Source: Saussurea involucrata
Taxonomy: Eukaryota > Streptophyta > Magnoliopsida > Asterales > Asteraceae
Direction: 5' to 3'
Assembly (NCBI GenBank): GCA_033807775.1
Contig: CM066325.1
Coordinates: forward strand, 16,611,301-16,675,300
Length of the DNA stretch: 64,000 nucleotides
The notes beneath the pieces are model-generated. The model saw nothing but the letters and a program-made list of their open reading frames with translations, did not search any database and had not been told where the DNA came from. Of the stretch, positions 44,713 through 56,570 are shown in pieces; the first letter of the stretch is position 1, and each line of letters begins with the position of its first letter. The translations under genes and the position numbers were made by a program.

Positions 44713-45283
44713 TGTAACACCCTAAAATCAGGGCCAATTTGAACCGTAAAATTTAACAAGGTATATCAGAATATCATCCAAACTTTTATATATATAAGCA
44801 GAGAATTAACTATGAGGGTTCATATATACACATATCGAATTCTCTAAATAACCTATTAATCTAATCATGTCAACTATAATTAGATTAAATGGGTTATCTA
44901 AGCAATCCATCCAAAGCCTCCTCGTATCAGCTAATCTCTCCGCTTATCATCAAAAGTCGAATACCAAAAGCACTCGTCCCACGTCCCATTACTTCCCTGA
45001 GCTCGTACCTGGTAAGAAAATTTAATTTGAATGATTAGGCTTACGCCTAGTGAGAACATCCAAATTCAAATTAAAACATTAACAGCTTTGAAAACTCTGA
45101 TACTCAAAACATATAAACAAACCTGGTTTGCCATCATTCTTACCGTACTCGTACTTGTCTCATAATGACGGGAACATACCCGATCCAATGAGTATGACTA
45201 ACATTCAGAAAGTCATATTATCATATTCGAGAGCATACTACGAATCATTGCAGATTCTAGATCATCGCCCATGTCCAAGAAAT

Positions 45284-45655
45284 TACAAGTTACTTTATGC
45301 CTATTTCTTGGAGTGGAAGTAGAGATTACAATTTACTTTATGCCTATCTCTTACCTCCCCATAGAAATCAGGAATTACAATTTACTTTATGCCTATTCCT
45401 CAATTTCTACACTACGAAATGAGAATTACAATTTACTTTATGCTTATTCTCCATTTCCACGTAAACGAGAATTACAATTTACTTTATGCCTATTCCACGT
45501 TTCACGTCACTTTATGAAATAGGAATTACAACTTACTTTATGCCTATTCCTCATTTCACAACACCTTTACGAAATGGGAATTACAATTTACTTTATGTCT
45601 ATTCCACATTTCAGGTCAACGAGAATTACAAATTACTTTATGCCTATTCCTCGTT
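45284..45655. repeat. TTACTTTATGCCTATTCC tandem array in LTR of D
   Basis: Eight units of about 42-58 bp, each with AATTACAA, TTTACTTTATGCCTATTCC and a variable linker. The same array lies at about 52479-52850. Small open frames here are repeat artefacts. Confidence 0.85.
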
Positions 45656-45789
45656 ACAATACTACCAGTGCCTATGGATCCATTACACTTACTTGTGTAT
45701 ATGTATAATAACATATCACACCACATCCCATAATACTTTCAATTCTAAGAATATCGGATAACCTTTTGTATCCTTATTCTCAAATGCTC

Positions 45790-46290
45790 TCTCTCCGGGA
45801 ACTATATTCGGAATAATATTCCGAATTCAAAGTCTGGAACTTATTCGAATCCGGATTCTAAATCAAAACCAAATCCCTAACTGGATGCTAACAGAAACCG
45901 GATCTCATTCTATTTCGGGTCACCATCGATTTCGGATCTATTCCGGATCACTCTCATTCCGGAACCCAATCCATACCGAGTCCTAAACCCAATCCGGAAC
46001 CACTTAATACCGAACCCAAAAGCCCATTCCGGAAATCCTTTGATACCGGATCCAAAAACCCATTCCGGAATCCATTTACCGGATCCAAAAAGCCCACTTC
46101 CGAAATTCCATTTACCGGATCCAAAAGCCCACTTTCGGATTTTAAACCATACCGGAACCGAACCCATTTTCGGAACTCACCCTTTTCTGGATCTTAAACC
46201 CAGTTCCGGAACCCATCAATTCCGGATCCAATTACCCAGTTCCGGAACCCGCTAATTCCGGATCCAATTACCCAGTTCCAGAATTCTCTA
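45790..46290. repeat. TTCCGGATCC-type cluster in LTR of D
   Basis: Many units of the form TTCCGGAACCCA or TACCGGATCCAAA at 20-35 bp spacing; matching cluster at about 53000-53480. Confidence 0.75.
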
Positions 46291-46956
46291 ATACCGGGAC
46301 TTCGGTACAGGGTCATCGATTCACGTCAATTTTAGCTCAACAAGCTCATCTAAAATACAGCTTATTGATCGATTTCATTTCTAACAATTATACCAATTCA
46401 TTCAGACAGTTTATATACTAAATCTGATTCAATTTCAATTGTTAATTTCTAGATGAAAGGGATGAACTCACCTGATTGAAGTTTTAACCCAATAATCCCA
46501 ATCTTCTCTTTCTCTACTTCACAACCTAATGAAAGGTGATTCAACTGATGTTACCAAACTGATTAAGAATTTAAAGAAGAAGGTTTTCAAAACCCTTACC
46601 ACAAGAACCACCGTTCAATTCTTCTCTTCCCTTTCTCTTTTCTTCTTTCTCTCTGAATTTTAGCCGACTCCAGTAAGATTGATTTGAGATAATATCTCAA
46701 TCAGATTACTTACCCAACCTTTAAGTAATCTCAACTTTCAGGGAATGACCAAACAGACCTTTAAGTTAATTTTCAACATTAACTTTAAACTTTGGTCAAA
46801 AAAACAAATTTAACCCTGGAGTTTATATTTACAAATAGTCCATAACTTAGACTAAATTATAATTCGACCCCAAACATAATTAAATATTATATATTGGAAA
46901 ATCGAGGTGTTACAAATCTCCCCAACTTGAAAATGATTTCGTCCCCGAAATCAAAG

Positions 46957-49900
46957 CTAGGTAAATAGATGAGGATATCTAATCTTCATATCTTCTTTCG
47001 CTTCTAACGTCACGTTAGCACCTCGGTGATGTTTCCATTGTACTTTTAACATAACCACATCCTTATGTCGTAACTTCTTAACCGGTCTTTCTAAAATCGC
47101 TTCCGGTTCCTCCACACAACGACTCTTCTCATCCACTCTTACTTCAGTAAGTGGAATTACATCATTCTCTTTGGCCAAACATTTCCGAAGATAACAAACA
47201 TGAAAGGTATTGTGGATTCCTTCCAATTCAGGTGGAAGATCTAACTGATATGCTTGAAATCCAACTTTCTTAGCTATAGTGAAAGGTCCTAGAAAACGAG
47301 GACTCAACTTTCCATGTTTACCAAACCTTATCACACCTTTCCACGGGGATACCTTAAGCATCACACGCTCCCCAACTTGGAACTCTTTCGGCCTTCTTTT
47401 CGGATCGGCGTAACTCTTTTGTCGATCTTGAGCCGCTTTCATATGCTTCCGAACCTCTTTCACTTTATCAGCCGTTTGTTGAACAAGTTCAGGACCAGCA
47501 AATTGATTTTCTTCAGCTTCTAACCAACATACCGGAGTTCTACATTTCCGTCCATACAAAGCTTCGAAAGGTGCTCGTCCAATATTGGAATGATAACTAT
47601 TGTTATACGCAAACTCTACCAAAGGTAAATGCGTATCCCAGTTACCTCAAAAGTCTAACACACACGACCTGAGCATATCTTCCAAAGTTTGAATGGTTCT
47701 TTCACTTTGCCCGTCCGTTTGTGGATGGTAAACAATGCTCAAATTTACTCTTGTGCCCAATTCTTCTTGTAGGGACTGCCAAAACCTCGAAGTAAACCGG
47801 CTATCCCGATCAGAAACTATAGACACAGGTATACCATGCCTCGACACCACTTCATCAATATAAAGCTTGGCTAACTTATCAATTGGTGAAGCTTCTTTCA
47901 TTGCTAAGAAGTGAGTACTCTTAGTTAACCGATCCACGATTACCCATATAGTATCGTTACCCTTTGACGTTCTTGGTAACTTCGTCACAAAATCCATGGT
48001 AATCTTCTCCCATTTCCATTCCGGAATCTCCAAAGATTGCAGACTCCCGTAGGGCCTTTGATGTCCAGCCTTTACTAACGAACATGTCACACACTTTTCT
48101 ACAATTCGTGCCACCTCTAACTTCATAGCTGGCCACCAATAGTGTAACTTCAAGTCCCTATACATCTTAGTACTTCCAGGATGTATAGAATACTTAGACT
48201 TGTGGGCGTCTTCGAGAATTAACTCCCGATTTCCTCTCGCCTTTGGCACCCAAATGCGGCCTTGGAATAGTTTGACCCCACGACTATCTTCAGTCAGTTG
48301 AAGCCGCTGCTTAATCATAACTTCAATTTTCAAATTTTCTTCCAATAAAGCTTATGCTTGTGCTGCTTTTATCTTTTCAATCAAACTTGATGTCACATCA
48401 ATTCTGGCGTTAGTTGGTTTCAAGCACCCACTATATTCCTTTCTACTTAAAGCATCAGCAACAACATTTGCTTTACCGGGATGGTAATGCAATTCACAAT
48501 CATAATCTTTAAGTAGTTCTAACCAACGCCGTTGCCTCATATTCAACTCTTTCTGATCAAAGACATGCTTCAAGCTCTTATGATCAGTGAAAAGAGTGCA
48601 CTTTGTTCCATACAGATAGTTTCGCCACAGTTTCAATGCAAACACTACTGCTGCAAGTTCTAAATCATGGGTAGGGTAATTCTTCTCATGCTCTTTGAGT
48701 TGTCTTTATGCGTAAGCAATCACTTTGCCCCGTTGCATCAACACACACCCCAAACCCATATTTGACGCGTCACTATATACCACAAAATCTTCCGTTCCTT
48801 CTGGTAGTGCAAGAATAGGAGCTTCACACATCTTCTGTCGTAATGTTCTGAAAGCTGACTCCTGCTTTTCAGTCCATATAAACTTTACATTCTTCCGAGT
48901 CAACATGGTCAAAGCAGAAGCAATCTTTGAGAAATCTTTGATAAACCTCCGGTAGTAACCTGCTAGACCTAAGAAACTCCTTATTTCAGATGCGCTCTTC
49001 GGTGTTTCCCAGTTCATCATTGCTTCTATCTTTGCCGGATCTACTTTGACTCCCTCCGAAGTAATCACATGCCCCAGAAATTGTACCTCTTTTAACCAGA
49101 ATTCACACTTTGAAAATTTTGCGTACAATTTCTCTTTCCTTAGAACTTCCAAGACTTCACGAAGGTGGCATTCATGATCGTCTTCATTCTTCGAATAAAC
49201 AAGTATGTCATCATTGAATACAATGACAGACTTGTCTATGAACGGTCGACATACCCTGTTCATCAAATACACGAACACGGCATGAGCGTTTGTCAACCCG
49301 AATGGCATTACAAGAAATTCATAATGCCCGTACCTTGTTCTGAACGCCGTCTTAGGAATATCTTCATCCCTTACTCGAACTTGATGATATCCAGACCTCA
49401 AGTCAATCTTTGAAAAGCATCCCACACCTTGGAGTTGATCAAACAAATCATCAATCCTTGGAAGCGGATACTTATTCTTAATAGTCACCTTATTCAGCTC
49501 TCTATAGTCGATGCACATTCTCATAGTGCCATCCTTTTTCTTTACAAACAAAACTGGAGCTCCCCTAGGTGAAGAACTTGGTCTAACAAATCCCTTGTCT
49601 AGAAGCTCTTGCAGCTGAGACATCATCTCTTTCATTTCGGCTGGCGCTAAACGATATGGTGCACGCGCTATCGGTGCTGATCCAGGGACAAGATCAATTC
49701 GAAACTCTACTTGTCGTTCAGACGGAAGACCTTGAAGATCATCGGGGAATACGTCTGGGAATTCACGTACTACCTTGCTATCTTCCACTTGTTTCTTTTC
49801 CGACTTCACATCAAGAACATACGCTAGGTAGGATGAACATCCTTTTACCAGATACTTACGTGCCATTGCAACAGAAATCAACGGAACTTCCCCTTTTCTC

Positions 49901-51558
49901 TTTTCCCCAAAGATGACGACATCATCGTTATCAGCCATAGGAATCCGGATTAATTTCTTTGCACAAAGGATCTCTGCCTGATTGAATGTCAGCCAATCCA
50001 TACCCACAATTAAATCAAATCCCCCAATTTCCATCAACAACAAGTCAATCGGAAATTTCTTTTCCCCAAATAAAATCAAACAACCCTCAAGTCTTTCACG
50101 AACCAAGACTTGACCCCCGTTAGCTATCTCAACTACTAAGGCATCTTCCAAGGTAGTGACAGGCATAGCTAACTTGTGATAGAACGATTTCGATACAAAC
50201 GACAGATTGGCACCACAGTCAAATAATATGCGTGCGGGAATGGAATTAACAAGAAATGAACCAGTAACAACATCTTTAGATTCTTTCGCCTCCTCAGCCG
50301 TCATATGAAATTCCCGGCCCGTTGGTTTAGGAGTATTTGGTTTCTTTCCCTGATCTCCACTCTTCTTTAGCTTTGGACAATCTCTTCGGAAGTGACCGGG
50401 TTGTTTACATTCAAAACAGACCAACCCTTGAATAGGACAGCTTGCCGCTTGATGACCAGACTTCCCACATTTAAAACATTCATTTCCTACCACCCGGCAC
50501 GGGCCAAAATGCTTACTTCGGCACTTCTGGCACCAATTTGGTTCCCGACGAGACTCATAACGAACGCTCTTGCCAAAAGATTTAGATTTCTGTGAAGACT
50601 CCGACCGACCTTCCCATTTTCGTTTCTCTCCCCCTTGTATCTTTTCTTCCTTGTCTTTGGCATAAACCTCCTCTATAACTTTGGCTTCTTCGATCGTCTC
50701 CCTCAATGTCGAAGCTTTAGAGTTTCGTACCCTCGACATCATGTCAGCCGGTAAGCCCTTCAGATAGACTTTAATCTTTTCCTTCTCGGTTGGAGCCACA
50801 TGCCCTACTAAATTTATCTTTTGCATAAATGATTCAGTGTACTTCCGAACAGTCGAAGTACCCTTCTTAAGAGTCCGAAACTCTTCTTCAATCCTATCCA
50901 TTTCGTTTTCATTACAATACTCTTCCAGAATCTTTTTCTTAAAAGACCCACACGTCATAGCAGCCAAAACCGGGGCTGTTACTGTCGACGTCACAATGTT
51001 CCACTAGGTTAAGGCGTTGCCTCGTAACATTTGAGAACCAAACCTGACCTTCGATTCCTCATCGCATTCACAAGCTCGAAACGCCTGTTCCATCTCTCTA
51101 AGCCAGTTCATACATGCTACTGGATTGTCTGCTCCAGTAAACTCTGGCGGTTTGCAACTCAGAAACGTTTTATACGAATAAACTTTCTCCACCCTCCTGT
51201 TTACATTCACTACAGGATTTTAAAGTGGAGTTACTACACCAGTGCCCGTCTCCGTTCGTCGTAGCTCAGTACTTCGATCATTCAACGCTTTCATGAATAT
51301 CTCTGATTGTTGTGCCATTGCTGTATTCATCATTCGCATCATATTCTCCATCATGCGAGATTCCATTGTAGACTCAGTTGTCACCGGATTAGAGGTACTG
51401 GTACTTGTTCTTTGTGTTTGACTTTCCAATCCTCCTATTAGAGGTAGCCTCAACGGACTTTCATGTGTTCCACCTGCTTCAGGTTGCTTTTCCAACCCCC
51501 AATCAATTACTGCCCTATCTTCCGAAGAACTAGGGGATCTTGTAGGTGTATTCACCAT
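46957..51558 (-). pseudogene. gag-pol polyprotein of element D, one frame with five stops
   Basis: Gag starts at MVNTPTRSP (51558; a CAG acceptor-like site lies four bases upstream). The frame is kept to 46957 but has stops at about 51217, 51001, 48703, 48349 and 47644. Two CCHC knuckles (CFKCGKSGH and CFECKQPGH) lie at about 50480-50360. The protease motif reads DCGA instead of DSGA (about 50220). RT has the MRMCIDYREL motif and a catalytic box FNDDILVY instead of FIDD. RNase H (SDASNMGLG), integrase with HHCC and D,D,E, and a chromodomain-like end (VQWKHHRG) follow. It is inactive. Confidence 0.9.
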
Positions 51559-51889
51559 CGTTCTGATATAGCACAAAGAAATAACCATAAGAAATGGTTA
51601 CACATACCCAAACACAAGAAACGTACTTTAGCGTTCATTAGTCACTGTAACAATTTAGAAACAAGTGTGCTTGTCCATACTCCATAATGACAGTAGCTAA
51701 TTGAAATTGTGAACATACTATACATGAGTATTCTCGTTATCATCGTTACAGTGCTTAATTCACGTATTTTCGTCGACTCTAAGACTATCCCGTCTTAGTA
51801 CTTCTACACATATCTCACAAATCATAACTTAATTCATCTCAGCTTAAGTCTAGGTATCTCATTATCATACCTAATTCGCTTAAACTTCA

Positions 51890-51901
51890 GCTCTGATACC
51901 A
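51890..51901 (-). other. Primer-binding site of element D
   Basis: Complement of TGGTATCAGAGC, three bases from the 5' LTR. Confidence 0.9.
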
Positions 51902-51904
51902 TAT

Positions 51905-54084
51905 TGTAACACCTAAAATCAGGGCCAATTTGAACCGTAAAATTTAACAAGGTATATTAGAATATCATCCAAACTTTTATATATATATATAAGCAGAGAA
52001 TTAACTATGAGGGTTCATATATACACATATCGAATTCTCTAAATAACCTATTAATCTAATCATGTCAACTATAATTAGATTAAATGGGCTATCTAAGCAA
52101 TCCATCCAAAGCCTCCTCATATCAGCTAATCTCTCCGCTTATCATCAAAAGTCGAATACCAAAAGCACCCGTCCCACATCCCATTACTTCCCTGAGCTCG
52201 TACCTGGTAAGAAAATTTAATTTGAACGATTAGGCTTACGCCTAGTGAGAACATCCAAATTCAAATTAAAACATTAACAACTTTGAAAACTCTGATACTC
52301 AAAGCATATAAACAAACCTGGTTTGCCATCATTCTTACCGTACTCGTACTTGTCTCATAATGACGGGAACATACCCGATCCCATGAGTATGACTAACATT
52401 CAGAAAGTCATATTATCATATTCGAGAGCATACAACGAATCATTGCAGATTCTAGATCATCGCCCATGTCCAAGAAATTACAAGTTACTTTATGCCTATT
52501 TCTTGGAGTGGAAGTAGAGATTACAATTTACTTTATGCCTATCTCTTACCTTCCCATAGAAATCAGGAATTACAATTTACTTTATGCCTATTCCTCAATT
52601 TCTACACTACGAAATGAGAATTACAATTTACTTTATGCTTATTCTCCATTTCCACGTAAACGAGAATTACAATTTACTTTATGCCTATTCCACGTTTCAC
52701 GTCACTTTATGAAATAGGAATTACAACTTACTTTATGCCTATTCCTCATTTCACAACACCTTTACGAAATGAGAATTACAATTTACTTTATGCCTATTCC
52801 ACATTTCAGGTCAACGGGAATTACAAATTACTTTATGCCTATTCCTCGTTACAATACTACCAGTGCCTATGGATCCATTACACTTACTTGTGTATATGTA
52901 TAATAACATATCACACCACATCCCATAATACTTTCAATTCTAAGAATATCGGATAACCTTTTGTATCCTTATTCTCAAATGCTCTCTCTCCGGGAACTAT
53001 ATTCGGAATAATATTCCGAATTCAAAGTCTGGAACTTATTCGAATCCGGATTCTAAATCAAAACCAAATCCCTAACTGGATGCTAACAGAAACCGGATCT
53101 CATTCTATTTCGGATCACCATCGATTCTAGATCACTCTCATTCCGGAACCCAATCCATACCGAGTCCTAAACCCAATCCGGAACCACTTAATACCGAACC
53201 CAAAAGCCCATTCCGGAAATCCTTTGATACCGGATCCAAAAACCCATTCCGGAATCCATTTACCGGATCCAAAAAGCCCACTTCCGAAATTCCATTTACC
53301 GGATCCAAAAGCCCACTTTCGGAATTTAAACCATACCGAAACCGAACCCATTTCCGGAACTCACCTTTTTCCGGATCTTAAACCCAGTTCCGGAACCCAT
53401 CAATTCCGGATCCAATTACCAAGTTCCGGAACCCGCTAATTCCGGATCCAATTACCCAGTTCCAGAATTCTCTAATACCGGGACTTCGGTACAAGGTCAT
53501 CGATTCACGTCAATTTTAGCTCAACAAGCTCGTCTAAAATACAGCTTATTGATCGATTTCATTTCTAACAATTATACCAATTCATTCAGACAATTTATAT
53601 ACTAAATCTAATTCAATTTCAACTGTTAATTTCTAGATGAAAGGGATGAACTCGCCTGATTGAAGTTTTAACCCAGCAATCCCAATCTTCTCTTTCTCTG
53701 CTTCACAACCTAATGAAAGGTGATTCAACTGATTAAGAATTTAAAGAAGAAGGTTTTCAAAACCCTTACCACAAGAACCATCGTTCAATTCTTCTTTTCC
53801 CTTTCTCTTTTCTTCTTTCTCTCTGAATTTTAGCCGACTCCAGTAAGATTGATTTGAGATAATATCTCAATCAGATTACTTACCCAACCTTTAAGTAATC
53901 TCAACTTTCAGGGAATGACCAAACAGATCTTCAAGTTAATTTTCAACATTAACTTTAAACTTTGGTCAAAAAAACAAATTTAACCCTGGAGTTTATATTT
54001 ACAAATAGTCCACAACTTAGACTAAATTATAATTCGACCTCAAACATAATTAAATATTATATATTAGAAAATCGAGGTGTTACA
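51905..54084 (-). repeat. 5' LTR of element D (2180 bp)
   Basis: Diverged from the 3' LTR by about 40 substitutions and a few indels. Hairpin core at 52231-52244, with CAGGTACG on the minus strand (52206-52199) as a donor-like site. Confidence 0.93.
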
Positions 54085-54255
54085 GTATGTATGTAGGTAT
54101 GTGTGTATGCATGTATGTATGTATGTATGTATGTATGCATGTATCTATGTATGCATGCATCCATGTATGTATGTATGGATGCATGTATGCATGTTGGTAT
54201 GTATGTATGTATGTATGTATGTATGTATGTATGTATGTATGTATGTATGTATGTG
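54085..54255. repeat. TATG microsatellite, right part
   Basis: About 170 bp of TATG units continuing the array broken by element D. The right half is a nearly perfect TATG run (about 54198-54252). Confidence 0.95.
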
Positions 54256-54577
54256 TAAACTATGAAACCAAATCGTAGCCGTTGATTAAAAATCTGGACG
54301 TGCGTGATCAAAACGGTGGCATCTTTGAAATTTTGTATGAAATTAAGGGTACGATGGTCAAAGTGAAATATATGAAAGGGCAATATAGGAATACAGCTTC
54401 GTCGTTTAGATTAGGAAACTACCAAATAGGCGAAATTAAAGGGTTTCCAAAATCGTTTAGATTAGGAAACTACCAATTGCAAATCCGGTTCATAAATATC
54501 AAATACACATTTTTTCAAATAAAAAAAATCAAATACACAGTTTAGAATAGAAATTCATATTATTCACTTTCACAAAA
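54256..54577. other. Host spacer with a 23-bp direct repeat
   Basis: CGTTTAGATTAGGAAACTAC, followed by CAA, occurs twice (54403 and 54454). A plus-strand frame of 87 codons (54282-54545) spans it but shows no domain. Confidence 0.4.
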
Positions 54578-54582
54578 CGTAT

Positions 54583-54912
54583 TGTAAACACCAGATCTAT
54601 TAGGTAAATGTCATCATCTTCATTGATCTTGAGAAATCTAGAGAATTACATAAGAATGAACACTTTCTCTCTCTATATTCTCTCTCTAGAAACTCTCACT
54701 AGATATTAGAATTAAGAACTCTCCTTCTAATGACTTCGCTTAACAACTAAGCTAACAAATCCTATTTATACCTAGGATTACAAAGCATTAAATCTAATTA
54801 CATTGACTTTCTACTTAAGCTACTTTGACTTTGACTCTTACTTTGACTTTACAATATTTGACTATTACAAGACTTTTACAATAAATCTTGAATACAATTT
54901 TGTACGCTAACA
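54583..54912 (-). repeat. Complete 330-bp LTR of the miniature element
   Basis: In minus orientation it starts TGTTAGCGTACAAAATTG and ends GGTGTTTACA, with a TATA box (TATAAATAGG, plus 54767-54776) and a GA-rich transcribed part (about 54670-54700). Confidence 0.75.
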
Positions 54913-55361
54913 TTCTCCCCTCTTGGATTCAAGATTTTAAAAAAATATGGCAGCAGTCTTCAGCTCTTGATCTTCAAAATTTTAACTTTGACCGCTCTAA
55001 ACTTTAAAGCTCACACAGTCTTCAAACAACCGTATCTTCAAAAACTCACTTTGAACTTTGATGCTTTGACAGTCTTCAAACTTTCAGCTTTGAAAAGTCT
55101 TCAGTCAAACTTGAAAAGTCTTCGTCTTCTATTTGAAAAGTCATTCTTCATGAATATAATCTTCAACAAATTTTCTTCAAGTCTTGAACGCGAATTTCAG
55201 ATCTTTGCAGCTTTAAATCATCCTAATTACAACACAATAAATCTAATTACATTGACTTTCTTCTTAAGCTACTTTGACTTTGACTCTTACTTTGATTTTA
55301 CAATATTTGACTATTACAAGACTTTTACAATAAATCTTGAATACAATTTTGTGCGCTAACA
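54583..55361 (-). mobile_element. Miniature deleted LTR element (Copia- or TRIM-like)
   Basis: Exact 5-bp duplications CGTAT flank it (54578-54582 and 55362-55366). In minus orientation it has only the first 126 bases or so of a 5' LTR (55361 to about 55236), about 320 bp of interior, a purine-rich GAGGGGAGAA tract and a full 330-bp 3' LTR (54912-54583) from TGTTAGCG to TTTACA. The LTR has a TATAAATAGG box. The primer-binding site is missing, so the element was deleted internally after insertion. It has no coding capacity; the superfamily is uncertain. Confidence 0.75.
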
Positions 55362-55366
55362 CGTAT

Positions 55367-55700
55367 CATTCAATTTCATCTTAACGAAACGAATGATTCA
55401 GTTTCATATTAACAAAACGTATCATTCAGTTTCAAATGTGATTCAAAACACACAGTTTCATATATGATTCACAACAGTTTCATATAACCATACACAACAG
55501 TTTCACACGAGTTTCATATAACCATATTTCACAACAGTTTCATATGTGATTCAAAACACACAGTTTCATATGTGTCATCACGAAATTCTTTATATGTGAT
55601 TCAAAACACAACAATTTCATATGTGATTCAAAACACACCAGTTTCATATAACAATTCACTACAGTTTCATATGTGATTCAAAACACACAGTTTCTGCAAC
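55367..55700. repeat. Degenerate AGTTTCATATGTGATTC minisatellite
   Basis: About ten units of 25-35 bp built on CAGTTTCATATGTGATTC and AAAACACA, with insertions and losses. No gene. Confidence 0.7.
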
Positions 55701-56561
55701 TAACGTGTCATCGTCAATGGATTCTTCATCACGAAATTCTTCATCCATCATGATCGCACAAGAGAAACAATAATTCAGTATAGAACAAAGGAAACTGTAT
55801 TGTTGATTAGAACACAAAAAATCCAGGAAAAAAACAAGGAAACCAAATGAGGATTAGATAAAAAAAATTGTTTAATTAAATCGTTTTCTAAAATAACGGA
55901 CCATGCCACTAAAAAATCTCAATAACCGAAAATAAAAAATAGATAAAAAGACTTAATTAACCTTGGCGAAAACAAAAACTAAATTTAAAAGCAATGGCTA
56001 AGACAAGGTTATATAGTTTACATGAAAATGGAGGTTTACAAATTATGCTCCCTATATATATATATATATAAATATATATATGTGTGTGTGTGTGTTTAAC
56101 TATGTAACTTCAATCATCTGAAGGCTTGGATGTGTGTGTGTTTTTATATTTAATGTGTATATATATAAATGTATGTGTGTGTGTTTTAAGTGTATAATTT
56201 AAATATGTGTTTTAAGTGTGTAATTTAAGTATGTGGAGGTCATAGGACATGGATATGGCCTTTGGGAAGAAGAAGAAGAAGAAATGCGAGAGGAAGTAGG
56301 GTCAGTGGGGGTGGGAGCAGGGGTGGCCCTGGGGTGTTCCGGTGGTGCCGCCTCACGAGGCCTCCGATTTTTGAGGGCCTCCAAATTTTATTTCGGTTTT
56401 TATATATAATATATAAAAAAGAAACGCCATTCAGGAACACAAATTGTCTTTTACCTTGGTTGGCTTGCGCACATACTTGTGGGACTGTTGGTCTTTGGTT
56501 CCAATCCCATCTACTACAATTTTAATTTTGTGTACTTTTTTCACTTTAAGTAGTGCTATGT
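55701..56561. other. Spacer with TA/TG microsatellites
   Basis: TA and TG runs at about 56055-56095 and 56125-56185. The part 56300-56370 (GCAGGGGTGGCCCTGGGG) looks like the end of a hAT relic but has no partner. No gene recognised. Confidence 0.4.
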
Positions 56562-56570
56562 ATTTTTTTT

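Larger units (their letters stand above)
44713..46914 (-). repeat. 3' LTR of element D (2202 bp)
   Basis: Begins TGTAACACCC and ends GGTGTTACA. Contains the hairpin core at 45036-45049 with altered but still paired stem, eight units around TTACTTTATGCCTATTCC (about 45284-45655), and a TTCCGGATCCAAT-type cluster (about 45790-46290). Confidence 0.93.
44713..54084 (-). mobile_element. Ty3/gypsy retrotransposon D
   Basis: A 9372-bp minus-strand element with LTRs at 44713-46914 and 51905-54084, a primer-binding site at 51890-51901 and 5-bp duplications GTATG (44708-44712 and 54085-54089), which are also part of the microsatellite it entered. I count about 40 substitutions between the LTRs (about 1.9%) plus indels of 14-15 bp. 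The polyprotein is in one frame but has five stops. It is related to A-C but a separate family. Confidence 0.94.

Noticed and set aside
44042..44742. Long open frames (up to 231 codons) rich in His/Tyr/Thr or Tyr/Val/Cys/Met
   Set aside because: They are produced by the TATG microsatellite, which is open in several frames; the composition is purely repeat-driven.
45271..45761. Short frames in the LTR of D with repeated LLYAYS
   Set aside because: Translation of the TTTACTTTATGCCTATTCC tandem array.
56462..56520. SINE head with GGTTCCAATCC box
   Set aside because: A B-box-like word occurs, but there is no matching A-box, tail or duplication.
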